Source: Actinomycetota bacterium
GTDB lineage: Bacteria > Actinomycetota > UBA4738
DNA length: 14,319 nucleotides
Reading direction: 5' to 3'
Assembly: GCA_005885025.1 (NCBI GenBank)
Contig: VAYC01000038.1
Coordinates: 1-14,319 of the forward strand
In this document: positions 6,282-14,123 of the stretch, in pieces
How the letters are laid out: each line of letters begins with the position of its first letter
Position numbering within the stretch: the stretch's first letter is position 1
Made by a program: the position numbers and the translations under genes
The notes under the pieces: generated by a model
Told to the model about the DNA's origin: nothing
Databases searched by the model: none
The model's input: only the letters and a program-made list of their open reading frames with translations

Positions 6282-7455
6282 CTAGCCGCGCTTGCGCGGC
6301 GGGTCGAAGAAGGGAAGCGGAACCACGGTGGCGGGAGCTCGCCCTCGGCGAGCCTCCACCGTCCACTCGACCTCGAGTCGGGTGCCCTCATCCGCATGCT
6401 CCTTCGCCACCGACGCCAGTGCGATCGCCTTCTTGAGGATCGGGCTCCAGGTCGTGCTGGTCGCCCGACCCGCTTGCCGTCGCCCGGCATAGACGGGCAC
6501 GGGTTCCCGCGAGGTGAGCGGCGAGAGGATCGGCGGGAGGTCCTGGGCGGCGAACAACCATTCGATGCCGGACCAGGCGCCGGGCCGGCCCGCCGGCGGC
6601 CTGCTCGGCCTCGAGGGCCGCCTTCCCCACGTAGTCGCCCTTGTCGAACTTCGTCAGCGTGCCGAGGATCCCGAGCTCGAACGGCGAGTAGGCCTGCTCG
6701 GGGATCAAGGCGTGGCGCGAACTCGTGTAGTCGACTTCCAGGAGGATCAGTCCCGCCTCGACCCTGACCACGTCGAGCGCCAGCATGCCGGCCGGCCGGA
6801 TCCCGTAATCCTGGCCCACGTCCGTGAGTTCGTCCCACACGTCGCAGGCCCGGTCCGCTTCAACCCAGAGTTCGTAGCCGAGATCGCCCGTATATCCCGT
6901 CCGGGTCACGTCCACAGAGATATCCCTGACCTTCGAGGAGCGCCTGCGGAAATACCTCAAGTCGGCGAATCCTTCTTCCGTCGCTGCCTCCAGGACGGAC
7001 CTGGACATCGGACCTTGCAGCGCCACCGCTGCGAGCGTTTCGGTGATCTCCTCCACTTCCACGTCGAGCCCCCGGCCATTCATCCGGAACCACCGAAGTG
7101 AAGGGTCGGCCGCCGTCCATCGGTAGGTGGTCTCGTCGAGGCGGGTGACAGTTCCGTCGTCCACCACCTTGCCGTGTTCGTCGCACCAACACGTGTAGAA
7201 GACCTGATCCAGCTGGAGCTTGGTGGCGTCTCTGGTGATGACCCGATCGACCAGCCGAGTCGAATCGGGGCCCGATACCCGGTACTTGAACAACGGTGTC
7301 ACGTCGATGAGAGCCGCCGCTTCTCGGATCGCGTTGTATTCGATGTCGGGCGCGTCGGCGTAGACGCTCGCCGCGAAGTAGCCCGACCACTCGCGCCATT
7401 GCATCTTGCGGTTGAGCGGCGAGGTTCTGGGGTGGAAGGCCGTCCCGATGCTCAC
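6282..7455 (-). pseudogene. GcvT-fold aminomethyltransferase-like gene with a one-base frameshift
   Basis: The family binds tetrahydrofolate and takes up one-carbon units from glycine or methylated amines. The first frame (start GTG at 7455) shows the GcvT fold: DVTPLFKYRVSG (51-62), GKVVDDGTV with the aspartate typical of the active site (99-100), VALQGPMS, RTGYTGDLGYELW (185-197) and ALDVVRVEAGLILLEVDY. Near base 6570 the frame shifts: after GGPARRLV the sense continues one base over as GIEWLFAAQDLPP and runs to the stop at 6282. Read through, the protein is about 390 residues, normal for the family. Unshifted, the first frame ends at 6388 with about 60 unrelated C-terminal residues. The second frame is open to its natural end, so the event is either recent or a sequence error. 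The start lacks a clear ribosome binding site. Exact substrate unknown; it need not be the glycine-cleavage T protein. Confidence 0.85.
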
Positions 7456-7552
7456 CTTGGCGTCACGGCGCGGATTCTCTCAGAGTTTCGAGTCCCTCCT
7501 GGACCCCCCTGCCCGACGCTTGGTGGAGCCTGAGCCGACCATCCCCGTCCCG

Positions 7553-7577
7553 TAGAGTAGGCGCGCTCGCGAGGAGG
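7553..7577 (+). promoter_or_regulatory. Possible -10 box and ribosome binding site before the first FAD oxidoreductase
   Basis: TAGAGT (7553-7558) fits TAnnnT; the -35 candidate CTGAGC (7530-7535, 17-base spacer) is poor. GAGGAGG (7571-7577) lies 4 bases before the GTG at 7582 and is convincing. The 126-base gap 7456-7581 separates divergent genes, so it should hold promoters in both directions; none is evident on the minus strand. Confidence 0.35.
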
Positions 7578-7581
7578 TTCG

Positions 7582-9180
7582 GTGCGGGAACGGTACGACG
7601 CGATCGTTGTCGGTGGTGGGCACAACGGGCTGGTGTGCGCGGCCTACCTGGCCAAGGGGGGGCTCCGCACGCTCGTCGTTGAGCGCCGACACATCTTGGG
7701 CGGGGCCGCCGTGACCGAAGAAGTCTTTCCTGGCTTTCGGTTCAGCGTGGCGTCCTATGTGGTGAGCCTCCTCCGGCCGGAGATCATCCGGGAGCTCGAG
7801 CTCCCCAAACACGGCCTGGAGATCCTTCCGCTGGACGGCACGTTCACGCCGCTCGACGGCGACTACTTGTGGAGGGTGAACGATCACGGCCGAACCATGC
7901 GCGAGCTTCGTCGATGGTCTCGAACCGACGCCGAAGCGTACGAGGAGTACGGCCAGCTCATGGTCGACATGGCCCGCTTCATCAAGCCCATCCTCTCGGT
8001 CGTGCCGCCCGACCCGGGACGGCTTGATCCTCGCCCGTGGCTCCCGCTGGTTCGATTGGCTCGCCGTTTCCGCGATCTCCCGGAGCGGCACCAGGCCACG
8101 TTCCTGCAGCTGATGACCATGAGCGCGGCGGACTTCCTGGATCAGTGGTTCGAAACCGATCCGCTGAAGGCGACCATGGCCGCGTCCGGCATCATCGGGA
8201 CGTTCCAAGGTGTCCGCTCGCCCGGCACCGCCTACGTCCTCTTGCACCATTACATGGGGGAGATCGACGGCGCATTTCGAGCGTGGGGCATCCCCAAAGG
8301 AGGGACCGGTGGAGTCAGCGGGGCCATCGCCTCGTCAGCGCGAGCCGCCGGCGCGCAGATCCGAACTGAGGCGCCCGTGGCCCGTGTGGTCGTGCGACAC
8401 GGCCGGGCTGCGGGCGTGGCGCTCGAGTCCGGCGAGGAGATCGAGGCCGGGGCGGTCCTGTCCAGCGCCGACGTCCGCCGCACGCTGATCGACCTGGTGG
8501 AGCCGGGGACGCTCCCGCCGGAGTTCGAAGACGAGGTCCGCCGTTACAAGTTCCGCGGGTCATCCGGAAAGGTGAACCTGGCGCTCGACGGACTTCCGGA
8601 GTTCGCGTGCTTTCCGAACGCCGAGACCACCGAGCACCTCAGAGGCGCCGTCAGCTTCTCGCCCAGCGTCGATTACATGGAGCGAGCGTATGACGACGCC
8701 AAGTACGGGCGGTTCAGCCGCCGACCATACATCGACATGGTGATCCCCACGCTGGTCGATCCCGCGATGGCCCCGCCCGGCAAACACGTGATGAGCTGCT
8801 TCGTCCAATTCGCCCCGTACCACCTGGCCGACGGCGAACCGAATTGGGATCAGCAGCGCGAAGCCTTCGGCGACGCCGTGGTCGACACCATCGCCGAACG
8901 GGCGCCAAACATTCGGGACCTGATCCTGCACCGGCAGGTCCTCACGCCCCTCGACGTGGAGCGTGACCTGGGCCTGACCGAGGGGAACATCTTCCAGGGC
9001 GAGCTCAGCCTCGAGCAGTTGTTCTTCAGCAGACCCGTGCCGGGGTGGGCCCGGTTCAGAACCCCCGTGGACGGCCTCTGGCTGTGCGGCTCCTCCACCC
9101 ATCCGGGCGGCGGGATCATGGGGGCGCCGGGAAGGATCGCCGCCCTCGAGCTGCTGCGGGAACGGCGGAGGGCGGCGTGA
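7582..9180 (+). CDS. PYROXD2-like FAD-dependent oxidoreductase (phytoene dehydrogenase-related), copy 1
   Basis: This 532-residue flavoprotein belongs to the phytoene-desaturase-like NAD(P)/FAD oxidoreductases, on the branch of human PYROXD2. The N-terminus has the FAD loop YDAIVVGGGHNGLVCAAYL (GGGHNG at 11-16), then ERRHILGGAAVTEE. The middle has HHYMGEIDGAFRAWGIPKGG and GKVNLALDGLP. The C-terminal FAD segment is LWLCGSSTHPGGGIMGAPG. No signal peptide is seen. The substrate is unknown; carotenoid desaturation is not supported because no phytoene synthase lies nearby. The GTG start has a strong ribosome binding site. The stop overlaps the start of a second, related gene by 4 bases, so both are co-translated. 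A divergent GcvT-fold gene on the left suggests an amine-related oxidation, but this is inference. Confidence 0.9.
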   Translation: MRERYDAIVVGGGHNGLVCAAYLAKGGLRTLVVERRHILGGAAVTEEVFPGFRFSVASYVVSLLRPEIIRELELPKHGLEILPLDGTFTPLDGDYLWRVNDHGRTMRELRRWSRTDAEAYEEYGQLMVDMARFIKPILSVVPPDPGRLDPRPWLPLVRLARRFRDLPERHQATFLQLMTMSAADFLDQWFETDPLKATMAASGIIGTFQGVRSPGTAYVLLHHYMGEIDGAFRAWGIPKGGTGGVSGAIASSARAAGAQIRTEAPVARVVVRHGRAAGVALESGEEIEAGAVLSSADVRRTLIDLVEPGTLPPEFEDEVRRYKFRGSSGKVNLALDGLPEFACFPNAETTEHLRGAVSFSPSVDYMERAYDDAKYGRFSRRPYIDMVIPTLVDPAMAPPGKHVMSCFVQFAPYHLADGEPNWDQQREAFGDAVVDTIAERAPNIRDLILHRQVLTPLDVERDLGLTEGNIFQGELSLEQLFFSRPVPGWARFRTPVDGLWLCGSSTHPGGGIMGAPGRIAALELLRERRRAA

Positions 9181-10793
9181 GCCCAGCGCCGAGCCAGACG
9201 TACGACGCCGTCGTCATCGGGGCCGGCCACAACGGGCTGGTGTGCGCGGCGTATCTGGCGCGAGCGGGCTTTCGAGTGGTCGTGCTGGAGCGGCGGGATC
9301 GCGTGGGCGGGGCGCTGGACGATGCTCTGGTCGCGCCGGGCTTCCACGTTCCCGCGCTGGCCCACACGGTGGGGCGCCTCCGAGACTCGGTGGTCCGCGA
9401 CCTTCGCCTCGCCGACCACGGCCTTTCCTTCATCCGGCCCGACGTTCGCGCCTTCGCGCCGCAACCCGACGGCCGGTCCCTCACCCTGTGGGCCGATCCC
9501 GCCCGGTCGTCGGACGAGCTTCGGGCATGGTCTGCGAAGGATGCCGAACGATTTCCGGCATTCGATCGGAAGGTGCGAGCCTTGGCGAGCTTCCTGGCTC
9601 ACCTCCATGCGTCCACCCCACCCGACCTGAAGAAGCCGGGCGTCGCCGACGCGGTCAGCGGCCTCCGGCTTGCCCGTGCGTTTCGAAGGCTCGGCACGAA
9701 GGCCGCTCGGGAGATTCTGCGGGTGCTTCCCATGGCGGTCGCCGATTTCGTGGGGGAGGCCTTCGACTCCGACCCGGTCCGCGCGGCCATCGCTACGCGC
9801 GGCGTCCAGTACGCGGCGATGGGGCCGTGGTCGGCGGGGACCACGTGCATCTTGCTGTCGGACGCCGCCGGGAACGACGGAGGCGCGGCGGGGCAGACGG
9901 TGTTCGCCAGGGGTGGGCCGTCGGCCGTCGCAGATGCGCTCGGTTCGGCTGCCCGGCGGTTCGGGGCCGAGGTTCGAACGGACGCCGAAGTGGTCCAAGT
10001 GACCTCGTCAGGGCATCGGGCCACGGGCGTGGCCCTGGCGAACGGGGGAGAGATCCGAGCTCCCGTCGTGGTGTCCGGGGCGGACCCGAAGCGGACGTTG
10101 CTGGGTCTGGTGGATCCGGTCGTACTCGGGCCGACGCTTGCCTGGCGGGCCGGCAACCTGCGCCTTTCGGGCGTCGTCGGGAAGGTGAACCTGGCCCTGT
10201 CCGGGCTGCCCCGATTTGCGACCTCGGGTGAAGAGGACCGGGCGCGGCTGCAGGGCCGCATCCTGATCGCTCCCGGGATCGACTACCTGGAACGAGCCTT
10301 CGACGCCTCGAAGTACGGCCGGACGTCCGAGGAGCCCTACCTGGAGTCCACGATCCCGAGCCTCCTGGATCCTTCGCTGGCGCCCCCGGGGCAGCACGTG
10401 ATGAGCGTTCTGGTCCAGTGGGCTCCCTATCACCTGCGAGAGGGCTCGTGGGAAGCCGAACGAGAAGGGCTGGGCGACCTGGTGCTGAAGACGCTGGAGG
10501 CCTATGCGCCGGGCCTCGCGGACCTGGTCGTGGGGCGGCGCGTGGTCACCCCGCTGGACCTTGAACGTGACTACGGTCTGACCGAGGGCCATCCCATGCA
10601 CGGCGAGCCCGCCCTGGACCAGTTCTTCGCGTGGCGGCCGTTACTCGGGTCCGCCCGCTACCGCCTGCCCCTTCCTGGCCTCTACCTGTGCGGGGCTGGG
10701 GCCCATCCCGGCGGCGGGATCACCGGGGCCACCGGCGCGAACGCGGCTCGGGAGATCATCTCCGACCGGAAGGGGAAGCGGCGAAGGGCCTGA
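9177..10793 (+). CDS. PYROXD2-like FAD-dependent oxidoreductase, tandem paralogue (copy 2)
   Basis: This 538-residue flavoprotein is related along its length to the preceding one and probably arose by duplication. It has the FAD loop YDAVVIGAGHNGLVCAAYL (GAGHNG at 15-20), LERRDRVGGALDDA, GKVNLALSGLPRF and the closing LYLCGAGAHPGGGITGATG. The GTG start at 9177 overlaps the previous stop (GTGA) and has GGAGGG 4 bases upstream at 9167-9172. An in-frame GTG at 9045 would add 44 residues inside the first gene that belong to no FAD-binding domain, so it is rejected. Divergence is spread along the protein, including the region after the first FAD segment, which suggests a different substrate or an obligate pair. 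Reaction unknown. Confidence 0.9.
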   Translation: MSPAPSQTYDAVVIGAGHNGLVCAAYLARAGFRVVVLERRDRVGGALDDALVAPGFHVPALAHTVGRLRDSVVRDLRLADHGLSFIRPDVRAFAPQPDGRSLTLWADPARSSDELRAWSAKDAERFPAFDRKVRALASFLAHLHASTPPDLKKPGVADAVSGLRLARAFRRLGTKAAREILRVLPMAVADFVGEAFDSDPVRAAIATRGVQYAAMGPWSAGTTCILLSDAAGNDGGAAGQTVFARGGPSAVADALGSAARRFGAEVRTDAEVVQVTSSGHRATGVALANGGEIRAPVVVSGADPKRTLLGLVDPVVLGPTLAWRAGNLRLSGVVGKVNLALSGLPRFATSGEEDRARLQGRILIAPGIDYLERAFDASKYGRTSEEPYLESTIPSLLDPSLAPPGQHVMSVLVQWAPYHLREGSWEAEREGLGDLVLKTLEAYAPGLADLVVGRRVVTPLDLERDYGLTEGHPMHGEPALDQFFAWRPLLGSARYRLPLPGLYLCGAGAHPGGGITGATGANAAREIISDRKGKRRRA

Positions 10794-10817
10794 GATGAAA
10801 TGGCGGCGGCGGGGTAG

Positions 10818-11492
10818 CTACTGTCCCACGTTGTTGCCCGACCGGATCACGAACACCGTTTCGCCGCCCCCGTAGAAATCGTGTGTGCAGTCCTCGATCT
10901 GCAGCGACATCGGGATGCCGCAGCTCGCGTACTGCTCCACTATCGACCGGGGCCACCGATAAGCCGTGAGCGGGACCGGATCCTTTCCCCCGGTCACGAT
11001 CACGTCGTCCACGACGATGAGCCAGTCGCCGAGGGAGCGATCGGCCGCGAACTCCGCGAAGAGATGGCGCTCGGCGGGGATCATGATCGCGCCCCACCGC
11101 TGGCGGAAGGGGGTGGTCTCCTGGAAGGCGATGGCCACGGTCCGGTCCGTCGAGGGCAGCGGGGTCAGCTTGAGCCGCTTGTTCGGAGCGACCGAGTCCA
11201 TCAGTTGCAGCGTCGATGGCCGCACGTCCGTCGGCGGCGCCTGCGCCTTCCCCGACACGATCTCGGGAGGGGCGAAGAGATACTGGATGTAGGGCTGGGC
11301 GATGACCGCCAGGCCGCCCCACTGGGCGATCTGCTCGGGAGTGGGCTGCGCCGGGGCCTGGGCATCAGAGGACAGGCCAGGAACCTCCGCCGCTGGGGTC
11401 GGGCTGTCCACGATCAAACGAGGCTGGCTGCAGGCCGACGCGATCAGGAGGGCGCAAACTGGCAGCGAGGCCAGCACGAACCTCCGAAGCAT
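10818..11492 (-). CDS. Probable lipoprotein of unknown function
   Basis: This 224-residue protein is not recognised. The N-terminus is lipoprotein-like: MLRRFVLASL, hydrophobic PVCALLIASA, then Cys21 in IASAC-SQ, a fair lipobox with Ala at -1 and Ser at -2. A proline- and alanine-rich linker follows (about 30-56). The rest (60-224) is a folded domain with QWGGLAVIAQPYIQYLF, a hydrophobic DWLIVVDDVIVTGG and a C-terminal pair of cysteines (Cys191 and Cys202) that could be bridged outside the cell. The start at 11492 is chosen because it begins the signal sequence; a second ATG six codons upstream (11510) is possible. TACCCT lies 6 bases before the chosen ATG, a leaderless-type arrangement. The frame stays open far upstream into cysM on the other strand, which is not coding. 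The gene faces away from cysM and ends 24 bases from the oxidoreductase pair. Confidence 0.75.
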   Translation of the reverse strand: MLRRFVLASLPVCALLIASACSQPRLIVDSPTPAAEVPGLSSDAQAPAQPTPEQIAQWGGLAVIAQPYIQYLFAPPEIVSGKAQAPPTDVRPSTLQLMDSVAPNKRLKLTPLPSTDRTVAIAFQETTPFRQRWGAIMIPAERHLFAEFAADRSLGDWLIVVDDVIVTGGKDPVPLTAYRWPRSIVEQYASCGIPMSLQIEDCTHDFYGGGETVFVIRSGNNVGQ

Positions 11493-11611
11493 GCCTGCAG
11501 GGTACCCCATCCCTTCGGATATGGATACGCGCGATCGGGTAGTGGCGGATCTCATGCCTTTTTCATCGGCAAGTTGGATCGACCGGTCGAGGTCGTGTCG
11601 CCCGGCGCTGG

Positions 11612-11617
11612 CATAAT
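11612..11617 (+). promoter_or_regulatory. Likely -10 box of a leaderless cysM transcript
   Basis: CATAAT lies 8 bases before the cysM ATG, where a -10 box of a leaderless actinobacterial transcript would sit, and no Shine-Dalgarno precedes that ATG. No good -35 is visible, which is common for such promoters. The 133-base gap 11493-11625 separates divergent genes and must hold promoters for both. Confidence 0.45.
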
Positions 11618-11625
11618 CCCTGGCG

Positions 11626-12558
11626 ATGCGGGCCAACGACATCCTCGAGGCCATCGGCGAGACGCCTCTGGTCGGCATCCAGCGCCTCTCGCCCCGTCCG
11701 GACGTGAAGTTGTGGGCGAAGCTAGAGGGACAGAACCCCACCGGTTCGCTCAAAGACCGGATCGCGCTTCGAATGATCGAAGCGGCCGAGGCCGAGGGCA
11801 AGCTCCGTCCGGGCAAGGTCATCCTTGAACCCACGTCGGGCAACACGGGGATCTCCTTGGCCATGGTCGCCAGCCGCAAGGGCTACCGACTGACCGTGGT
11901 GATGCCCGAGAACGCCAGCGCAGAGCGGGTGCGGCTGCTCGAGCTGTTCGGGGCTGAGATCGTGTTCACGCCCGCCGATAAGGGAACGAATGGAGCCATC
12001 GAGGTGGCGGAGCGGATGGCTCGCGACGACAAGTACTTCATGCCGTTCCAATACGGCAATCCGGCGAACCCCCAGGCCCACTACGACGGGACGGGGGCCG
12101 AGATCGTGCGCGACCTCCCCGAGGTCACCCACTTCGTCGCGGGCCTGGGGACCGGGGGAACACTGACCGGGGCAGGGCGCAGGCTGAAGGAACACAATGC
12201 GGACATCAAGGTCATCGCCGCTGAGCCGGAGCTCGGCGAGCTCGTCTACGGGCTCCGCTCGCTGGATGAAGGGTTCATCCCGCCGATCCTGGACGAGTCG
12301 GTCCTGGACGGGAAGTTCCTGGTGTCCGCCGGCGACGCGCTCCGGGCGACGCGAGACCTCACGAAGGAAGAGGGCATCTTCGCGGGTCTCTCCTCGGGGG
12401 CCGTCCTGCACGTGGCCAGGCGGCTGGCCGAGCGGCTGGACGCCGCGACCATCGTGTGCCTGCTGGCCGATGGGGGATGGAAGTATCTCTCCACGGAGGC
12501 CTGGTCACCGGACCTGGACCTCGCCAAGAAGCAAGTCGAGGAGACCCTGTGGTGGTGA
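11626..12558 (+). CDS. cysM: CysO-dependent cysteine synthase CysM (PLP enzyme)
   Basis: This 310-residue cytoplasmic fold-type II PLP enzyme makes cysteine from O-phosphoserine and CysO thiocarboxylate. The PLP lysine is Lys43 in NPTGSLKDR; the PLP loops are EPTSGNTGISLAM (68-80) and GLGTGGTLTG (173-182). It resembles M. tuberculosis CysM more than CysK: IGETPLVGIQRLSPR, QYGNPANPQAHY and YGLRSLDEGF. Arg211 in the last motif aligns by eye with the mycobacterial Arg220 linked to O-phosphoserine use. The C-terminus ends ETLWW, like the mycobacterial tail ending in LWA, which covers the active site. The matching carrier cysO is at the left of the window. murI starts 12 bases later, so this probably leads the cysM-murI-Rv1339-rph operon. 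O-acetylserine use cannot be fully excluded. Confidence 0.93.
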   Translation: MRANDILEAIGETPLVGIQRLSPRPDVKLWAKLEGQNPTGSLKDRIALRMIEAAEAEGKLRPGKVILEPTSGNTGISLAMVASRKGYRLTVVMPENASAERVRLLELFGAEIVFTPADKGTNGAIEVAERMARDDKYFMPFQYGNPANPQAHYDGTGAEIVRDLPEVTHFVAGLGTGGTLTGAGRRLKEHNADIKVIAAEPELGELVYGLRSLDEGFIPPILDESVLDGKFLVSAGDALRATRDLTKEEGIFAGLSSGAVLHVARRLAERLDAATIVCLLADGGWKYLSTEAWSPDLDLAKKQVEETLWW

Positions 12559-12570
12559 AAGGCGGCGTGG

Positions 12571-13395
12571 ATGGCTGACCCGAGGCCGATCGGCGTGTTC
12601 GACTCGGGCGTGGGTGGCCTGACCGTGGCCCGAGCCATCATCGACCTCCTGCCCGGTGAGCCGCTGCTGTACGTGGGCGACACCGCCCGCTTCCCTTACG
12701 GCCCGAAACCCCTGACGGAGATCAAGCGATACGCGCTGGAGATCGCCACCTACCTGGTCGATCGTGGCGTGAAGCTCCTGGTCGTGGCGTGCAATTCCAT
12801 CGAGGTAGCCGCCATCGAAGAGGTCGGGGTCGCGGCGGGCGTCCCGGTCGTCGGCGTCATCGACCCCGGCGTTCGCGCCGCAGTGCGGGTGACCCACAAT
12901 CGCCGGATCGGGATGATCGGCACGGAAGCCACGGTGAAGAGCGGAGCCTACGACCGGGCGGTGGCCAGGACGGGAAAGGACGTCGAGTTGTTCTGCGAGG
13001 CCTGTCCGGTCTTCGTGGAATTCGTCGAGCGCGGTGACACCTCTAGCCCGCAGCTGTTCGCGGCCGCCCGCGAGTACCTCGCTCCGCTCCAGGCAGCGAA
13101 CGTCGACACGCTGATTCTGGGCTGTACCCATTACCCCATGCTGTCCGGGCTCATCGCCCGGGTGATGGGGCGCGACGTAGCGCTCATCTCCTCCGCAGAT
13201 GAGACGGCGAAGGACGTGTACGAGGAGCTGGTGGCCGGAGATCTCCGCGCGTCGGGTGCTCCGACGCACGAGTTCGTCTGTACGGGCGATCCGGCGACCT
13301 TCCGGACGGTCGCCGAGCGGTTCCTGAGCCCGTCCATCCCCGAGGTGCTCTCAGTGGTTCCCGGCGGGTTCCGCGCCGCCGTGGGGGAGCGCTGA
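12571..13395 (+). CDS. murI: Glutamate racemase
   Basis: This 274-residue cytoplasmic enzyme converts L- to D-glutamate for peptidoglycan. The paired catalytic cysteines are Cys74 in VVACNS and Cys185 in LGCTHYPML. Asp11 lies in the conserved IGVFDSGVGGLTV start, and GDTARFPYGPK binds substrate. Length and motif order are standard. The usual Thr-Ala after ACN is replaced by SIEV, a modest change. An AAAGGCGG stretch precedes the ATG. The stop TGA shares one base with the next start (TGATG), which implies translational coupling. The neighbourhood with cysM and the Rv1339-like gene matches mycobacteria, though there a rhomboid-type gene sits between cysM and murI and here it is absent. Confidence 0.96.
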   Translation: MADPRPIGVFDSGVGGLTVARAIIDLLPGEPLLYVGDTARFPYGPKPLTEIKRYALEIATYLVDRGVKLLVVACNSIEVAAIEEVGVAAGVPVVGVIDPGVRAAVRVTHNRRIGMIGTEATVKSGAYDRAVARTGKDVELFCEACPVFVEFVERGDTSSPQLFAAAREYLAPLQAANVDTLILGCTHYPMLSGLIARVMGRDVALISSADETAKDVYEELVAGDLRASGAPTHEFVCTGDPATFRTVAERFLSPSIPEVLSVVPGGFRAAVGER

Positions 13396-14123
13396 TGGAC
13401 CTCGTGGTGTTGGGGTCCGGCGGTGGATGGGCGGGGCCAGGGGGAGCGGGCTGCGGATACCTGCTCTCCGCGGACGGTTTCAACCTGTGGATCGATCTCG
13501 GGAGCGGCACGCTGGCGAATCTCCAGCAGCACGTGACCCTGGAGGACGTGGACGCTGTGGTCGTCTCCCACCGCCACTTCGACCACTTCCTGGACCTCTA
13601 CTCGTTCTATCTGGCCCGGTGGCACGGGACGGAAGAGCCTCCGATCCCGTTGTTCGCTCCGCCGGGCATGTTCGAGCACGCGCTCCAGCTGGAGAAGGAC
13701 CTTCCGAAGGCATTCCGCTCCACGGTGGTGGACCCGGGCCAGGACTTCGAGGCCGGGCCGCTTCGCGTGCGCACGGCACCGATGCGCCATCCGGTCCCCA
13801 CCCTGGGCATGCGGTTCGAGTTCGACGGGCAAGCCCTGGCCTACAGCGCCGATACCGCTCCCAACGAGGAGATCGTCCGCCTGGCTCACGGTGCCGACGT
13901 GCTCCTGGCCGAGGCCACCTGGATCGAGATGCCGTCCTGGGGCGACCCCATCCACATGACGGCCTCACAGGCCGGCGAGGTCGCCCGAGAAGCGGGCGTG
14001 CGTCGCCTGGTGATCACCCATGTGTGGCCGACCAACCCGAAAGACATAGTGGAGCAACGAGCCGCAGAGGCTTTCGGGGGCTCGGTGACCCTCGCTCTGG
14101 AAGGCATGAGGATCGCGCCATGA
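13395..14123 (+). CDS. Metallo-beta-lactamase-fold phosphodiesterase, Rv1339-like
   Basis: This 242-residue cytoplasmic metal hydrolase lies in the position of M. tuberculosis Rv1339, reported as an atypical class II cAMP phosphodiesterase. The fold starts MDLVVLGSGGGWAGPGGAGC. Metal ligands are His59, His61, Asp63 and His64 in VVVSHRHFDHFLD, His132 in TAPMRHPVP, Asp153 in AYSADTAP and His209 in LVITHVWPTN. HMTASQAG (His187 to Gly194) is typical of the phosphodiesterase and RNase Z-like branch. It starts one base inside the murI stop and overlaps rph by four bases, so it is the middle gene of a coupled set. RNase Z-like tRNA processing is a less likely alternative. Function by homology, substrate not proven by sequence. 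Confidence 0.88.
   Translation: MDLVVLGSGGGWAGPGGAGCGYLLSADGFNLWIDLGSGTLANLQQHVTLEDVDAVVVSHRHFDHFLDLYSFYLARWHGTEEPPIPLFAPPGMFEHALQLEKDLPKAFRSTVVDPGQDFEAGPLRVRTAPMRHPVPTLGMRFEFDGQALAYSADTAPNEEIVRLAHGADVLLAEATWIEMPSWGDPIHMTASQAGEVAREAGVRRLVITHVWPTNPKDIVEQRAAEAFGGSVTLALEGMRIAP

Noticed and set aside
9045..9176. An upstream GTG start for the second FAD oxidoreductase.
   Set aside because: It adds 44 residues read out of frame from the first gene, and the GTG at 9177 has both a ribosome binding site and the usual stop-start overlap.
8850..9998. A 382-codon minus-strand open frame across the two oxidoreductases.
   Set aside because: It spans two well-supported plus-strand genes, has no recognisable motif and is proline/arginine-rich.
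7582..10793. Carotenoid biosynthesis role for the two phytoene dehydrogenase-related proteins.
   Set aside because: No phytoene synthase, cyclase or prenyl transferase lies nearby, and the motifs fit the PYROXD2-like branch.
11493..11879. N-terminal extension of the lipoprotein frame into cysM.
   Set aside because: It would bury the signal peptide inside the protein and run antisense through the cysM coding region.
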